Positions 27,312-37,100 of a stretch of DNA of 64,000 bases are shown here, piece by piece; positions within the stretch are counted from its first letter, which is position 1; each line of letters begins with the position of its first letter. The position numbers and the translations under genes were made by a program. The DNA is from Fodinisporobacter ferrooxydans (GTDB taxonomy: Bacteria; Bacillota; Bacilli; Tumebacillales; MYW30-H2): assembly GCF_022818495.1 (NCBI RefSeq), contig NZ_CP089291.1, positions 3,799,501 to 3,863,500 of the forward strand, given 5' to 3'. The notes under the pieces are model-generated. The model searched no databases. It worked only from the letters and a program-made list of their open reading frames with translations, and was not told where the DNA came from.

Positions 27312-27844
27312 TTGATCCTCCAGGGAATACCTGCTGCGACAAAGAACACTTCATCAGCCGCTGCCGCCACATACTGGTTGCATTTGCCCAGAACGTCCTG
27401 ATACCACCGGCCAAGTCTTGACATGGCGACACCGCCTAACCCGACTTCCGTCGAAACGACGATCAATGTTCCGTCGATCTCCTCCACTGCCCGCAGCCAC
27501 TGCTGTGCCTGCTCCAACAGTTGCCCGGCAATTTCCGGTTCCTGCCAGTTTTCTTCCGGTTCCTGCACGAGCAAGTTGCTGATCCAGGTTGATAAACAAT
27601 CCACCAAGACTACGTGATAGTGGTCATAAAAGTGTACGGAATCCCCCAAATCATAAGGTGTTTCCACAAATCCCCATTCCATAGGACGACGCATTTGATG
27701 CAACTGAATCCGTTTTTCCATTTCCGCATCTGTGCATACGCCTGTTGCTACATACAGTACGGAGTTTCCTATGGATCGTGCGGTATTTTCTGCAAACTCG
27801 CTTTTGCCGGAACGAGCGCCTCCGATGACAAACTGGATTCTCAT
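27308..27844 (-). CDS. cobU: Adenosylcobinamide kinase / guanylyltransferase
   Basis: Phosphorylates and then GMP-activates adenosylcobinamide. The P-loop FVIGGARSGKSEFAE is near the N-terminus. YVATGVCTDAEMEKRI carries the usual second motif, VVLVDCLSTWISNLL and VSTEVGLGGVAMSRLGRWYQD follow. The 178-residue length from MRIQF is normal. The frame upstream of that ATG is a shadow of cobD. It overlaps cobD and cobS by 4 bases each. Confidence 0.95.
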   Translation of the reverse strand: MRIQFVIGGARSGKSEFAENTARSIGNSVLYVATGVCTDAEMEKRIQLHQMRRPMEWGFVETPYDLGDSVHFYDHYHVVLVDCLSTWISNLLVQEPEENWQEPEIAGQLLEQAQQWLRAVEEIDGTLIVVSTEVGLGGVAMSRLGRWYQDVLGKCNQYVAAAADEVFFVAAGIPWRIK

Positions 27845-28947
27845 AGAACTATACACACCTCCCGCAGGACTTTGCTGATCGTATCCAGGAGCTTGTCGTT
27901 TTCCCCGCGGGTGCGAACAGCAAAACGGACATCCCGTATGGTAAGACCCGGATAATCGGCACAGCTGCGAATGAGAATTCCTTTGCGTCCCATATTCCAT
28001 TGGAACTGTTCTGCCGTTACTTGCGACGGCAAACGCGTCAGGAGAAAGTTGGCAGCTCCTTCCCATACTTGCCAGCCAAAATGTTTTCGCATGCTCTGAC
28101 AGAGATGCTCCCGCTCATTTTGAATCAGCCGTCTTGTCACTGTTTCATACTCCTGCTCAGCTAAACACATCGTCCCTACAGCAAGCGCCAATTGATTGAC
28201 GCTCCAGGGGACTTGCTTTCGTTTCATCTGCTGTATCACAGATGGATGTGCAATCGTATAACCAAGCCTAAGTCCTGGTATTGCATAAAATTTGGTCATG
28301 GATCGGATCAGAACAATCTTCGGATTGTTTGAAATCTGATGAAACAGCGTCGGCTGTCCTGCAGGTTCCACAAAATCGAGAAACGCTTCATCGATGACAA
28401 GATAGGTGTGATATCGCTTCGCCCACTCTGCCATTTGTTCCAATTGTCCTTGTGTATACAGCATGCCGGTCGGATTGTTGGGATGACCGAGAAAGACCAG
28501 ATCGGTTGTTTCAATCAATCGCCGCAATTCTTTCATATCCGGCCGGAAATGATTTTCTTCCCGGCCCAGACAACTGCTGACGGGAATTTGATACGCATTT
28601 GCCAACTGTTCATATTCGGAAAAACAGGGATACACCACTCCGACTCGCGCAGGAGCCAATCCCTGCAGTGCCAGCGCCATACACTCCGCCGCACCGTTTC
28701 CTGCCAGCAGCTGCGCCTGGTCGATTTGTAAGCGTTCCGCGAGTACCCTGCGAAACATTCGCTGGCCGGAATCCGGATAATGGACAATGGTACGAAAGAG
28801 ATCCGGCAGCTTTTCCATAATCCTTGCAGGCGGGCCGAGCGGATTGATATTGGCGCTGAAATCCAGCATTTGCGACGAAGGAATCCCGAAAACCTCCGCA
28901 GCTGTCGTAATATCGCCCCCATGGCCAAATGTTTCAAGGATGCCCAT
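27841..28947 (-). CDS. cobD: Threonine-phosphate decarboxylase
   Basis: A PLP enzyme making (R)-1-amino-2-propanol phosphate for CbiB. GHGGDITTAAEVFGIP and the DFSANINPLGPP start are typical of CobD. HPNNPTGMLYT, VIDEAFLDF and the Schiff-base lysine in IRSMTKFYAIPGLRLGY are in order. The length is 368 residues. The ATG overlaps the adenosyltransferase stop by one base (TAATG). No threonine kinase (PduX or BluE) gene is present in the window to make its substrate. Confidence 0.95.
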   Translation of the reverse strand: MGILETFGHGGDITTAAEVFGIPSSQMLDFSANINPLGPPARIMEKLPDLFRTIVHYPDSGQRMFRRVLAERLQIDQAQLLAGNGAAECMALALQGLAPARVGVVYPCFSEYEQLANAYQIPVSSCLGREENHFRPDMKELRRLIETTDLVFLGHPNNPTGMLYTQGQLEQMAEWAKRYHTYLVIDEAFLDFVEPAGQPTLFHQISNNPKIVLIRSMTKFYAIPGLRLGYTIAHPSVIQQMKRKQVPWSVNQLALAVGTMCLAEQEYETVTRRLIQNEREHLCQSMRKHFGWQVWEGAANFLLTRLPSQVTAEQFQWNMGRKGILIRSCADYPGLTIRDVRFAVRTRGENDKLLDTISKVLREVCIVL

Positions 28948-29495
28948 TACAATTCGATCCCCTTTACAGCCGGTATTCCTGCTTCGTAGTAATGCTTGAC
29001 TGCTTTCATCTCCGTCACCAGATCCGCAAGCTCGATGATTTCTTCGCAGGCATGCCGTCCCGTTATCACAAGATGCATATGCTGTGGACGATTTTTTATA
29101 CAATCGATCACATCATCAAGCGGAAGCACATCTGCAATAGGAAACGACTGGATGGCAAGGGCGTTGTTCAATTCATCGAGAATGACCAAATCGTATGCCC
29201 CGCTCAAAACTTTTGTCTTGGCAAACTCCCAGGCCTCCCGCAACGCTGCCCGATGTTCTTCGGGAGTTTTCGTCCAGGTAAACCCGACTCCTGTTTGATA
29301 GATTTCAATGCCCAATTGATGGAATATCGTTCGTTCACCATATGTGCGTTTGGGGGATTTGATAAATTGAATCATCAGCGGCTTCAGTCCTCTTCCGAAT
29401 GCACGCACCGCCAATCCAAGAGCAGACGTGGTTTTTCCTTTCCCATCTCCTGTGTAAACGAGAACGAGTCCTCTTCGATCCTGTTTTTGCTGCAT
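28947..29495 (-). CDS. cobO: Cob(I)yrinic acid a,c-diamide adenosyltransferase
   Basis: BtuR/CobA/CobO-type corrinoid adenosyltransferase. The P-loop is in VYTGDGKGKTTSALGLA at about 14-30, followed by MIQFIKSPKRTYGE and the nucleotide-binding VILDELNNAL. HLVITGRHACEEIIELADLVTEM is the family's C-terminal region. The length of 182 residues is normal. It is separated from cobQ by about 70 bases, which contain a remnant of the dispersed palindromic element. Confidence 0.95.
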   Translation of the reverse strand: MQQKQDRRGLVLVYTGDGKGKTTSALGLAVRAFGRGLKPLMIQFIKSPKRTYGERTIFHQLGIEIYQTGVGFTWTKTPEEHRAALREAWEFAKTKVLSGAYDLVILDELNNALAIQSFPIADVLPLDDVIDCIKNRPQHMHLVITGRHACEEIIELADLVTEMKAVKHYYEAGIPAVKGIEL

Positions 29496-29540
29496 ACAAG
29501 CAAACCCACCTTTCCAGATCAGACGGAATTTCCTGAACGG

Positions 29541-29566
29541 GGATGTTCAAAAAGTTTTAAACACGC
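29541..29566. repeat. Short remnant of the dispersed palindromic element inside the B12 operon
   Basis: On the minus strand GTGCGTGTT is directly followed by an A-rich joint and CTTTTTGAACATCC. The first part equals the left end and the second the right end of the full element at 59101-59255. It looks like an internal deletion derivative or near end-to-end relic, right after the cobQ stop codon. Confidence 0.6.
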
Positions 29567-29567
29567 A

Positions 29568-31088
29568 CTATACGAGTGTTTCTTCCCGTTTATGAAATGC
29601 GTCCATTTGTTCATAAATGAATTCCATTTGTACATGTTTCCGTACGTGATCCGCCAGAATATCAAAACTTTGCTCCCGCAATTGTAAAAATGAAGGGCGT
29701 TGTTCCATGATGGGCAGTCCTTTTTTCAGCCGAATCCTGTTCAAGACGGTTTTGCGAAATTCATCGTTGTGAAAAATTCCGTGAAAATAGGTTCCGAGCA
29801 CGTTTGTCTCGGGCACGTACGTCCCTTCCATGTGGTCATTCATTTGAATCAAATCCGGTACGAGTTCTAATTTTTCAGATATTCCCATATGGATTTCATA
29901 GCCTTTGACAGGAATGGGCGTACCGAAGGTGATCACTTGTCCTGTCGACAATCGGGTAATTTTCTTTGTTTCCAGTTGCGTTTTCATGGGAATCCACCCG
30001 AACCCTTGCATACGCGCATGGGGCGACTCCACATGATCGGGATCATGAATTTCTTTTCCTAACATTTGATAGCCGCCGCAGATCCCCACAAACATGGAAC
30101 GCCGCTTTTGGTAGAGACTGCCCAATCGTTCCTCCAATCCGAGAGTGCGAAGATACAACAAATCTTCCATTGTATTTTTGCTTCCCGGAAAAATCACGAG
30201 ATCCGGTTCGCCCAATTCATTTGCGTGAGTGACGTGGCGTACTTGACAATCCGGCTCGACACGGAATGGATCCACATCCGTAAAATTAGATATTTTCGGG
30301 TATTGAATCACCGCTATATCAATTTCCTTTGACTCGCTTGTCGTACATTTCAATTGCGGAAGAATCAAAGAATCTTCTGCGTCGATATGAAGTTCCGATA
30401 AAAAAGGGATCACGCCAAGCACCGGCTTTCCCGTGTATCGTTCAAACCAAGCAAGTCCCGGCTTTAGCAGTGCCAAATCGCCGCGAAACTTGTTGATGAT
30501 GACTCCGATCACGCGCTTGCGATCTTCCTCGTCAAGTAGTTGCAACGTGCCGACAAGGCTTGCAAATACGCCGCCGCGTTCGATGTCGGCGACTAGAATC
30601 ACGGGAGAATGTGTCAGTTTTGCCACCCGCATATTGACCAACTCCCGATCATTCAAGTTAATTTCTGCCGGACTGCCTGCGCCTTCAATTACGATCCGCT
30701 CATAGATTTGCGATAACGTATGATAGGATTGTTTGATCACTTGCAATCCTTGCGCGAAAAAGTCGGATCGATATGCCATCGCCTTCATATTGGCGAATGG
30801 TTCTCCATTGACGACAATCTGCGACTCCAGATCCCTTGTTGGCTTGATCAAAATCGGATTCATCTCGGTCGTGGCATCAATCCCCGCCGCCTCCGCCTGT
30901 ACGCCTTGCGCCCTGCCGATTTCTTTCCCATCGACTGTGACATACGAATTCAAAGCCATATTTTGGGATTTGAAAGGTGCCGTCAGAAACCCATCCTGTT
31001 TAAAAATTCTGCAAAACGCCGTGGCAATCACACTTTTCCCCGCATCGGAACTCGTGCCTTGAATCATAATGGGAATCGCTTTTCCCAT
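29568..31088 (-). CDS. cbiP: Cobyric acid synthase
   Basis: Adds four amide groups (b, d, e, g) to adenosylcobyrinate a,c-diamide. The N-terminal ATPase domain begins with IMIQGTSSDAGKSVIATAFC and contains FKSQNMALNSYVT and VIEGAGSPAEINL. The glutamine amidotransferase part has its Cys in MFVGICGGYQMLG and late His in GTYFHGIFHN. The length of 506 residues is typical. It is the first gene after the cobalamin riboswitch, with AGGAGAGG a few bases before the ATG. Confidence 0.96.
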   Translation of the reverse strand: MGKAIPIMIQGTSSDAGKSVIATAFCRIFKQDGFLTAPFKSQNMALNSYVTVDGKEIGRAQGVQAEAAGIDATTEMNPILIKPTRDLESQIVVNGEPFANMKAMAYRSDFFAQGLQVIKQSYHTLSQIYERIVIEGAGSPAEINLNDRELVNMRVAKLTHSPVILVADIERGGVFASLVGTLQLLDEEDRKRVIGVIINKFRGDLALLKPGLAWFERYTGKPVLGVIPFLSELHIDAEDSLILPQLKCTTSESKEIDIAVIQYPKISNFTDVDPFRVEPDCQVRHVTHANELGEPDLVIFPGSKNTMEDLLYLRTLGLEERLGSLYQKRRSMFVGICGGYQMLGKEIHDPDHVESPHARMQGFGWIPMKTQLETKKITRLSTGQVITFGTPIPVKGYEIHMGISEKLELVPDLIQMNDHMEGTYVPETNVLGTYFHGIFHNDEFRKTVLNRIRLKKGLPIMEQRPSFLQLREQSFDILADHVRKHVQMEFIYEQMDAFHKREETLV

Positions 31089-31121
31089 GCGTTTTCCTCT
31101 CCTTAAAACCCCGTAGAAAAT

Positions 31122-31156
31122 AAAAAAGCATCTCCAACCACGAAGGCTGGAAATGC
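31122..31156 (-). terminator. Riboswitch-associated terminator in the B12 leader
   Basis: On the minus strand GCATTTCCAGCC-TTCG-GGTTGGAGATGC (12-bp stem with one mismatch) is followed by six T. It lies between the aptamer and cbiP, just upstream of its Shine-Dalgarno. This is the expected place for a cobalamin-dependent stop. Confidence 0.8.
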
Positions 31157-31175
31157 TAAATGCTAGAGTTTGATT

Positions 31176-31256
31176 GTTGCCGGAATGACTTTGCCAAAAT
31201 CATATGCGACTGGTCGCAAACTTCTGCATATGATTGGGGACAGCCGTATCGGCAAC
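31176..31256 (-). promoter_or_regulatory. Nested hairpin between B12 aptamer and terminator
   Basis: An outer 7-bp stem GTTGCCG/CGGCAAC encloses a perfect 10-bp inner stem AATCATATGC/GCATATGATT, whose loop itself holds GCGAC/GTCGC. The arrangement sits on the leader RNA between aptamer and terminator. I take it as part of the expression platform, possibly the antiterminator side or a separate RNA element. Confidence 0.55.
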
Positions 31257-31305
31257 TGTACTACACTAACATTCACCTAAATCCACGTAGGTTGACAATG
31301 TGCAA

Positions 31306-31490
31306 AAATAGGCAGGTCTCCTGACTCAGGCTATCCCCCTCTGTCGTCTTCCCAAAACAAGGTTTCAGTGACGTTGTGACAGAAGGGTCGTCAAATTTTT
31401 TGACAACCTTTACAGTGGCGGGTCCGTGCCGGATTTTCACCGGACTTCCCTATTAAGCCGTGCATGTTTGTGCATGCACAACACCTATTT
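31306..31490 (-). promoter_or_regulatory. Cobalamin riboswitch (AdoCbl-type aptamer)
   Basis: On the minus strand the conserved core GGTGAAAATCCGGCAC, GACCCGCCACTGTAA and the B12 box AGCCTGAGTCAGGAGACC occur in order. They are closed by a P1 pairing AAATAGG/CCTATTT at the two ends. It controls cbiP and, by co-transcription, probably all 20 cobalamin genes down to 10986. Binding of the coenzyme is expected to favour the terminator at 31122-31156. Confidence 0.95.
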
Positions 31491-31560
31491 CCAAAAAGAA
31501 AATGTGTAAAACATTCTTCTCAATATGAAATTGTTACGCAACTTGCAACTCAATTGATTT

Positions 31561-31566
31561 ATTATA
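31561..31566 (-). promoter_or_regulatory. Candidate -10 box for the B12 operon
   Basis: A perfect TATAAT on the minus strand about 70 bases before the aptamer. No convincing -35 is found at 17 bases, so this is only a candidate. Confidence 0.3.
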
Positions 31567-31662
31567 CTCGAAATCCTATTAATAAATTACTGGAAAAGAT
31601 ACAATTTGTCTAGAAATATTTTAAAAAAAGGTTCTTTGGGTTGATCCGCCGTTTGCAAAGAA

Positions 31663-31908
31663 TTAACCTCTGGCTAAAGTTGGCGGAATTTCTTCAGGAT
31701 CAACGATTACTTCTATAACTGTTGCGGATTGTTGAAGCAAGGCAAGACGCAGTGCATCCTCAAGTTCATTCGAAGTTCTACAGCAAAAGGCTTTGGCCCC
31801 CATTGATTCCGCATATCCTTTCACGTTTAGAGGAGTACGATAAATCGTTCCATCAAAACGGATACAACAGTGCTCATCAAATGTACCTCCCTTTTTCGTA
31901 AAAAAACC
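31663..31908 (-). pseudogene. C-terminal remnant of a ThDP-dependent enzyme
   Basis: An open frame without a proper start reads FDGTIYRTPLNVKGYAESMG, then NELEDALRLALLQQSA and VIEVIVDPEEIPPTLARG, and stops. This is the usual end of acetolactate-synthase-like or other thiamine-diphosphate enzymes: a Gly-Ala helix, then the Val-Ile-Glu-Val strand. About 80 residues remain of a roughly 550-residue protein, and the frame is closed upstream by a TGA at 31909. It follows directly after the sensor kinase stop. It is most likely a relic left by deletion. Confidence 0.65.
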
Positions 31909-31913
31909 TCAGC

Positions 31914-33530
31914 TTACTTAGAGTTCTGAATGGGCAATACAATCGTAAACGCAGTTCCGGCCCCCTTTTCCGAACAAACGGTAATGGTTCCTTGATGATT
32001 TTCTATAATGCGATAAGAAACCGATAAACCCAGCCCCAGGCCATCTTCTTTCGTCGTAAAGAAAGGATTTAGAATTTGTCTGAGCTCTTCCTCAGTCATT
32101 CCAATTCCATTATCTCGAATTTGGATGATAGCTTTTTGATTTGTCATATCGTTTTCTAATGACACGCTGACAGTACCTTCATGATCGCCTACCGCTTCAA
32201 TCGCATTTTGAATTAAATTGATCATGACTTGCTTAATTTGTATTGGATCGATACATAAGGTAAGCGGCATATCATAAAATTGTGTACGAATCGTAGTATT
32301 TTTCAAAATCGCTTGGCTTTCCATTAACTGTACGACTTCCATGAGAAGATCTTGCAAGATGCAAAGTTTTTGATCGGGTACACTAGGCTTTGCCATAAGC
32401 ACAAAGTCAGATACTAACTTTTTAACACGTTGAAGTTCATGATAAATGATATGAATATACGGAATCTCCCGCTCATCTCTTTTCGACTGTCCTACCAATA
32501 ATTGAATGAATCCCATAATAGAGGTAAGAGGATTGCGTATTTCATGCGCCAATCCAGCAGCCATTTTTCCTATGGCGGAATACTTTTCCGATGCAATCAC
32601 TTGTTTCTCCAGCTCATAACGATCCGTTATATCTCGAAATTGGGCATAGGCACCAACCAACTCGCTGGTATCATCGTAAATGGGTAGAGCATCGAATAAA
32701 AAAATAAACTTTTGCGAATTTAAATTCGTGAATGTTAATTCAACATCCTCAAACCGTGTGCGATGATTCAGGGATTCATAAATATAATGCCCCATTGGTT
32801 CAAACGAAAAAATGGATTGGCCAATCATATCTTTTTTTCCACAGCATGTAATTTGTTCGGCGAAGTGGTTAAATTCTGTAACATATCCAAATTTATCGGT
32901 AACTATGATTCCGTTGCGGATCGTGTTCAGCATTACATGGTTTAGCAGGTTCTGCGTACGGTTTTTTCTGCGAAGTAAGATTTCTCTTTTAATAGATTCT
33001 ACCATATTTGATAATAATGGTAATTGGTATGGGCTATGGAATTCAACAGACGTCATGATAGATATGGTTCCAGCCAAAAAATTGATCTCCGGGAAATAAA
33101 ACGGAACACTATAGCAGGATGAAGAATGCAGAAAATGATGATAATGATCTTCTCCGATAAGTTCAATTGGTTTTTTCTCCCGTAGAGCAAGGAAAATAGC
33201 GTTTGTTCCCATTTCTTGTTCATATAATGGAACGCCGTACGTGATTCCCGTTTGAATCATCATAGTCTTCATCGTTTCATCGCCGTACATTTCAAGAATT
33301 ATACCTTCGTCGTCTGTAAAAAGCAGCAACAGAGGCGTCCCTTTTAAAAGAGATACTATTTTCTCGGCAAAAAATCGTGCTACAGAAAGGATCTCTCCAT
33401 ATTTCACCTGTTTTATGCGTAATTCAATATGTGATAAAATTTTTTTGGGAACAGGATATTTCATAGGATCCAAGCCTAATTTTCTACATCTATCTTTTGA
33501 ATCCGCAATATAAACCGGTACATTTTGCAT
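31914..33530 (-). CDS. Soluble GAF-PAS sensor histidine kinase, 538 aa
   Basis: No membrane segments are seen. Residues about 40-165 look like the GAF-type input domain of AcoR-like regulators (YEQEMGTNAIFLAL, then IELIGEDHYHHFLHSS, then LAGTISIMTS). A PAS domain at about 195-305 follows (GIIVTDKFGYVTEFN, QFRDITDRYELE). The HisKA box AAGLAHEIRNPLTSIMGF has the phospho-His at 329, and the ATPase domain shows NLIQNAIEAVG, DNGIGMTEEEL and GLGLGLSVSYRIIE. No response regulator is adjacent, so it is an orphan kinase resembling Bacillus sporulation or sigma-54-linked kinases. The ligand is unknown. Confidence 0.88.
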   Translation of the reverse strand: MQNVPVYIADSKDRCRKLGLDPMKYPVPKKILSHIELRIKQVKYGEILSVARFFAEKIVSLLKGTPLLLLFTDDEGIILEMYGDETMKTMMIQTGITYGVPLYEQEMGTNAIFLALREKKPIELIGEDHYHHFLHSSSCYSVPFYFPEINFLAGTISIMTSVEFHSPYQLPLLSNMVESIKREILLRRKNRTQNLLNHVMLNTIRNGIIVTDKFGYVTEFNHFAEQITCCGKKDMIGQSIFSFEPMGHYIYESLNHRTRFEDVELTFTNLNSQKFIFLFDALPIYDDTSELVGAYAQFRDITDRYELEKQVIASEKYSAIGKMAAGLAHEIRNPLTSIMGFIQLLVGQSKRDEREIPYIHIIYHELQRVKKLVSDFVLMAKPSVPDQKLCILQDLLMEVVQLMESQAILKNTTIRTQFYDMPLTLCIDPIQIKQVMINLIQNAIEAVGDHEGTVSVSLENDMTNQKAIIQIRDNGIGMTEEELRQILNPFFTTKEDGLGLGLSVSYRIIENHQGTITVCSEKGAGTAFTIVLPIQNSK

Positions 33531-33883
33531 AAAATAATTATCTCCTTATAAGCAAACCTGTTTTCTATAAAAACCCAACAAATAGCAAGTTGTATATTTC
33601 TGTAATTTAGAATATCACATAATCAAATCAATTTGGAAAGTAAAATTCGCATTTTTTTCCATACGCGATGATAGACATTCCTTGTAATCTTCAAGTCAGA
33701 AAGGTAAACGTAGTGATCTGCAAGAAATAAGCATACAACTTTACACATTTGTGTTTTAATGGAAATAGGAAAAACCAAACATATTAAAATTTACAACTTT
33801 AAACGTAGTATGTCAAGCTCATTAATAGAGTAAAGTATCTTTATATGGCAACTTAGAATATGACATCATAGAGGTGATAGGAT
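33531..33883. other. Intergenic region, 353 bp
   Basis: AT-rich divergent region between the kinase and the small HTH gene. It must hold both promoters, but I could not pick convincing -35/-10 pairs, and I see no repeat, hairpin or RNA motif. Confidence 0.5.
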
Positions 33884-34090
33884 TTGGCAATTGTTTTTAC
33901 TCTTCGTGAAATACTTACCGAAAGGGGAATTTCCGAACGTCAATTTGCACATCGAACAGGAATACGTGAAGGGACGTTATATAATATTTTGAACAACAAA
34001 ATCAGCCGATTGCCTGTCGATGTGATTGATACGATATGCACAGAGTTACATATCGAACCGAACGATTGGATGAAGGTGATACGCAAATAG
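33884..34090 (+). CDS. Small XRE-family HTH protein, 68 aa
   Basis: A Cro/CI-type DNA-binding fold occupies nearly the whole protein. ILTERGISERQFAHRTGIRE gives helices 1 and 2, GTLYNILNNKISRLPVDVID the recognition helix and after, and LHIEPNDWMKVIRK the end. It resembles the YozG/Cro-like short regulators. The start is TTG with GAGGTGAT six bases upstream, as no ATG is available in frame. The target is unknown; it may regulate itself or the divergent kinase. Confidence 0.75.
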   Translation: MAIVFTLREILTERGISERQFAHRTGIREGTLYNILNNKISRLPVDVIDTICTELHIEPNDWMKVIRK

Positions 34091-34173
34091 CGGAATTGCA
34101 AAGACATTGTAGGCCAAAACAACAGGAAGGGAGCCTGGCAGACTCCCCCCTTGTGACATCCTTGCCCCATCAT

Positions 34174-37100
34174 TTATCCCACAGTACTCAGAGACTGCCA
34201 AGTTGTTTGAACTGTTACATGGTGGACTCTGCCATCATCGACAAGCTGCAAATACGACTGATTGACTGCTTGCTGGCCGTCAACCACCCATGTTGATGGA
34301 TCTTTGCCGCCCTGCTCACAGTTGACCTCGATGCAATAGGTTGTGGCACCATAGTTGTACTCGAGGGTGAACGAATCCCATTCCATTGGCACACACGGAC
34401 GGATATACAGTCGATCTCCCCGGCGGAACACACCTAGGACATACTCAAGCCCTGCTTGGTACATCCAACCCGCCGCTCCTGTATACCAAGACCAGCCGGC
34501 CCTGCCTTGATGCGGATCCGCCGTATATACGTCCGCTGACATCACATATGGTTCGTTTGCGTACATCCGGACATCCCGTACTGTTCGCGTATGTGATATT
34601 GGGTTGAGCATGGAAAACAGATCAAACGCCTGATCGCGACGATCCAGCATCGCCCAAGCGACAATGCTCCAAATCACGCCGTGTGTGTATTGGCCGCCGT
34701 TCTCGCGAATGCCTGGCGGGTAGCCTTGTATATACCCCGGACTCGGCTGCGTTTCATCAAACGCCTTTGTCAATAGCCGCGCAAGACCCAGCTCCCGGTC
34801 GACCAGTTCACGATCAAAGGAACGCATCCCGCGCATTTGCCGATCTTTCGATGTCCCCTGTGATATCACCGCCCATGACTGGGCAATGGCGTCAATTCGG
34901 CACTCTTTGTTTTCGATTGACCCAAGCCACTTCCCCGCGTCGGTAAACGCGCGGCGGAACCATGCCCCATCCCAGGCGTGTTCATTCAGGTGCTGCTCCA
35001 ATTCGTGCGCCGTCTGCGCAAACTGCTCAACGAGCTTCGGCGGTACACCAACATTCTCCATTTGCGCAAATCGTTTCAGGATATCGAGCAAGAACCAACC
35101 CAGCCAGACACTCTCGCCGCGCCCCTTTGCACCAATGCGGCTCATGCCGTCATTCCAGTCGCCGATGCCCATGAGCGGAATGCCGTGTTCGCCGAAGCGC
35201 ATGGCATGGCGAATGGCTCGCAGGCAATGCTCCAACAGCGAACCTCGCTCATCGGATACCACAGTGTCTTCATACCGCTCCAATTCCCCCTCTTGCAGTG
35301 CATCGCTATGCAGGAACGGCACGTTCTCATGTAAAATCCCGATATCGCCCGTGTGTTCCAGATAACGGGATACAGCATAGGGAAGCCACAATAAATCATC
35401 GGAAAACCGTGTCCGGATTCCTTTCTTCGTTTCCTCATGCCACCAGTGTTGGACATCCCCTTCCTGATACTGATGCGCCGCATTTAGCAAGATTTGCTGC
35501 CGGGTGATGGAAGAGTCTGCGTGCAGGAATGCAAGGGAATCCTGCAGTTGGTCGCGAAATCCGAAGGCGCCGCCCGCTTGGTAAAACGCCGTTCGCGCCC
35601 ACAACCGGCAAGTGAGCGCTTGATACAACAACCAACCGTTGAGCAGCAAGTCCATGGCCCGATCTGGTGTTTTCACTTTCACTTGCCCCGTGATGCGTTG
35701 CCAGAAACGCGTCACGCCGGCAAGTGTATCCGCGTAGGCTGATGCTCGGCTGTACTTGTGAACAAGCGCCTGCACTTTCTCTTTTGCGGCTGCGCAGCCA
35801 AACAAGATGATGACCTCCGTTTCACCTTTCGCCGGCAATTCGACAACGGTTTGTACTGCACCGCACGTATTGGAAAATGTACCCGTTCGCCCGGACAGTT
35901 TTCCGTCATAAAGTGCTGCCGGACATTCCGGTGTTCCGCCGCGGCCAATAAATTCCGTCCGGTCTCCCGTCCAGGAATACGCGGCGGAGTCCAACACGTC
36001 TGCATGATTCGGACGTGTCATGTGCAGAAAGCCGACTGCATCCCGAAACGCCTCTTGGTACGTGTTCCGGGCAAGCAACGAACAAATCTCCGGATCCCAT
36101 TCGGTTACGACAAAAGGGGCCTGCGCTTCCCGCATGACGCCAATCACCCACTCCGCGTAATACGTAACAGAAATTCGCTTCGTATCTTCACTCATATTGC
36201 GCACGTGCAGCCGGATGATTTTCAGCGGGTCGTTTAACGGAACCGTCGTCTCCATCGTATGTAGAATCTCGCCATCCATTTGCTCGATCCGGCTGAATCC
36301 CCACCCATGCACAACTTGATACGTCCGATCTCCACCCGCCGGCTTGGGGGCGGCCGACCATATTTTGTTCGTGTCAATATCGCACAAGTACAGACACTCT
36401 CCCGGCGGATCGAGTACCGGATCGTTGTTCCAAGGCGTCAGTTTGCACTCGCGGGAGTTGCGCCACCAACTGTAGCCTGTACCCAGTTCCGTCAAAATGC
36501 AGCCAAACTGCGGATTGGCCAATACGTTGCTCAACGGCCTCGACAGATATGCGCCATTTTGTACATGAATCTGGTACGCTTGACCGTCTTCGATAAAACT
36601 GCCCCAGCCATTGAAAAATTCTCCTTGTGCTGATATATGCGGCACATGTTGACGTTGCATATCCCGCTGCATTTGCAGACCAGGCAATGGACGCGGTTCG
36701 CCTTCGTCGATTTGCAATTGCGCGCGCAAGCTTGGTCCGCCCGCCCGCAACCAGACTCGCGATACTGCAACGAGGAGAGTCCGTTCATCCAACGACAATT
36801 GGGACTCCTTCACCCCTGCGATCCGCTTCATCTCTCCAATGCCGCGAGCTGCGAGATTCTCGCGCAAGCGGTGCATAAGCTCGTCCTGATAGCCGCTTTT
36901 GGTCTCGTCAAGTACGACGAGATCCAGCGCTAATCCAAGCGCACACAAATACTGGTGCTGACGGGCCAACAGCGTGACAAACGGCAGATCCGCCAAGTTG
37001 CTGATGCAAACCGTGACAACCGGTGCATCACCGCTGATTCCCCGCGACCATAAGACAGACTGGCCTAAAGCGTTGTGCGCAATCGCATCCTTGCGCACCC

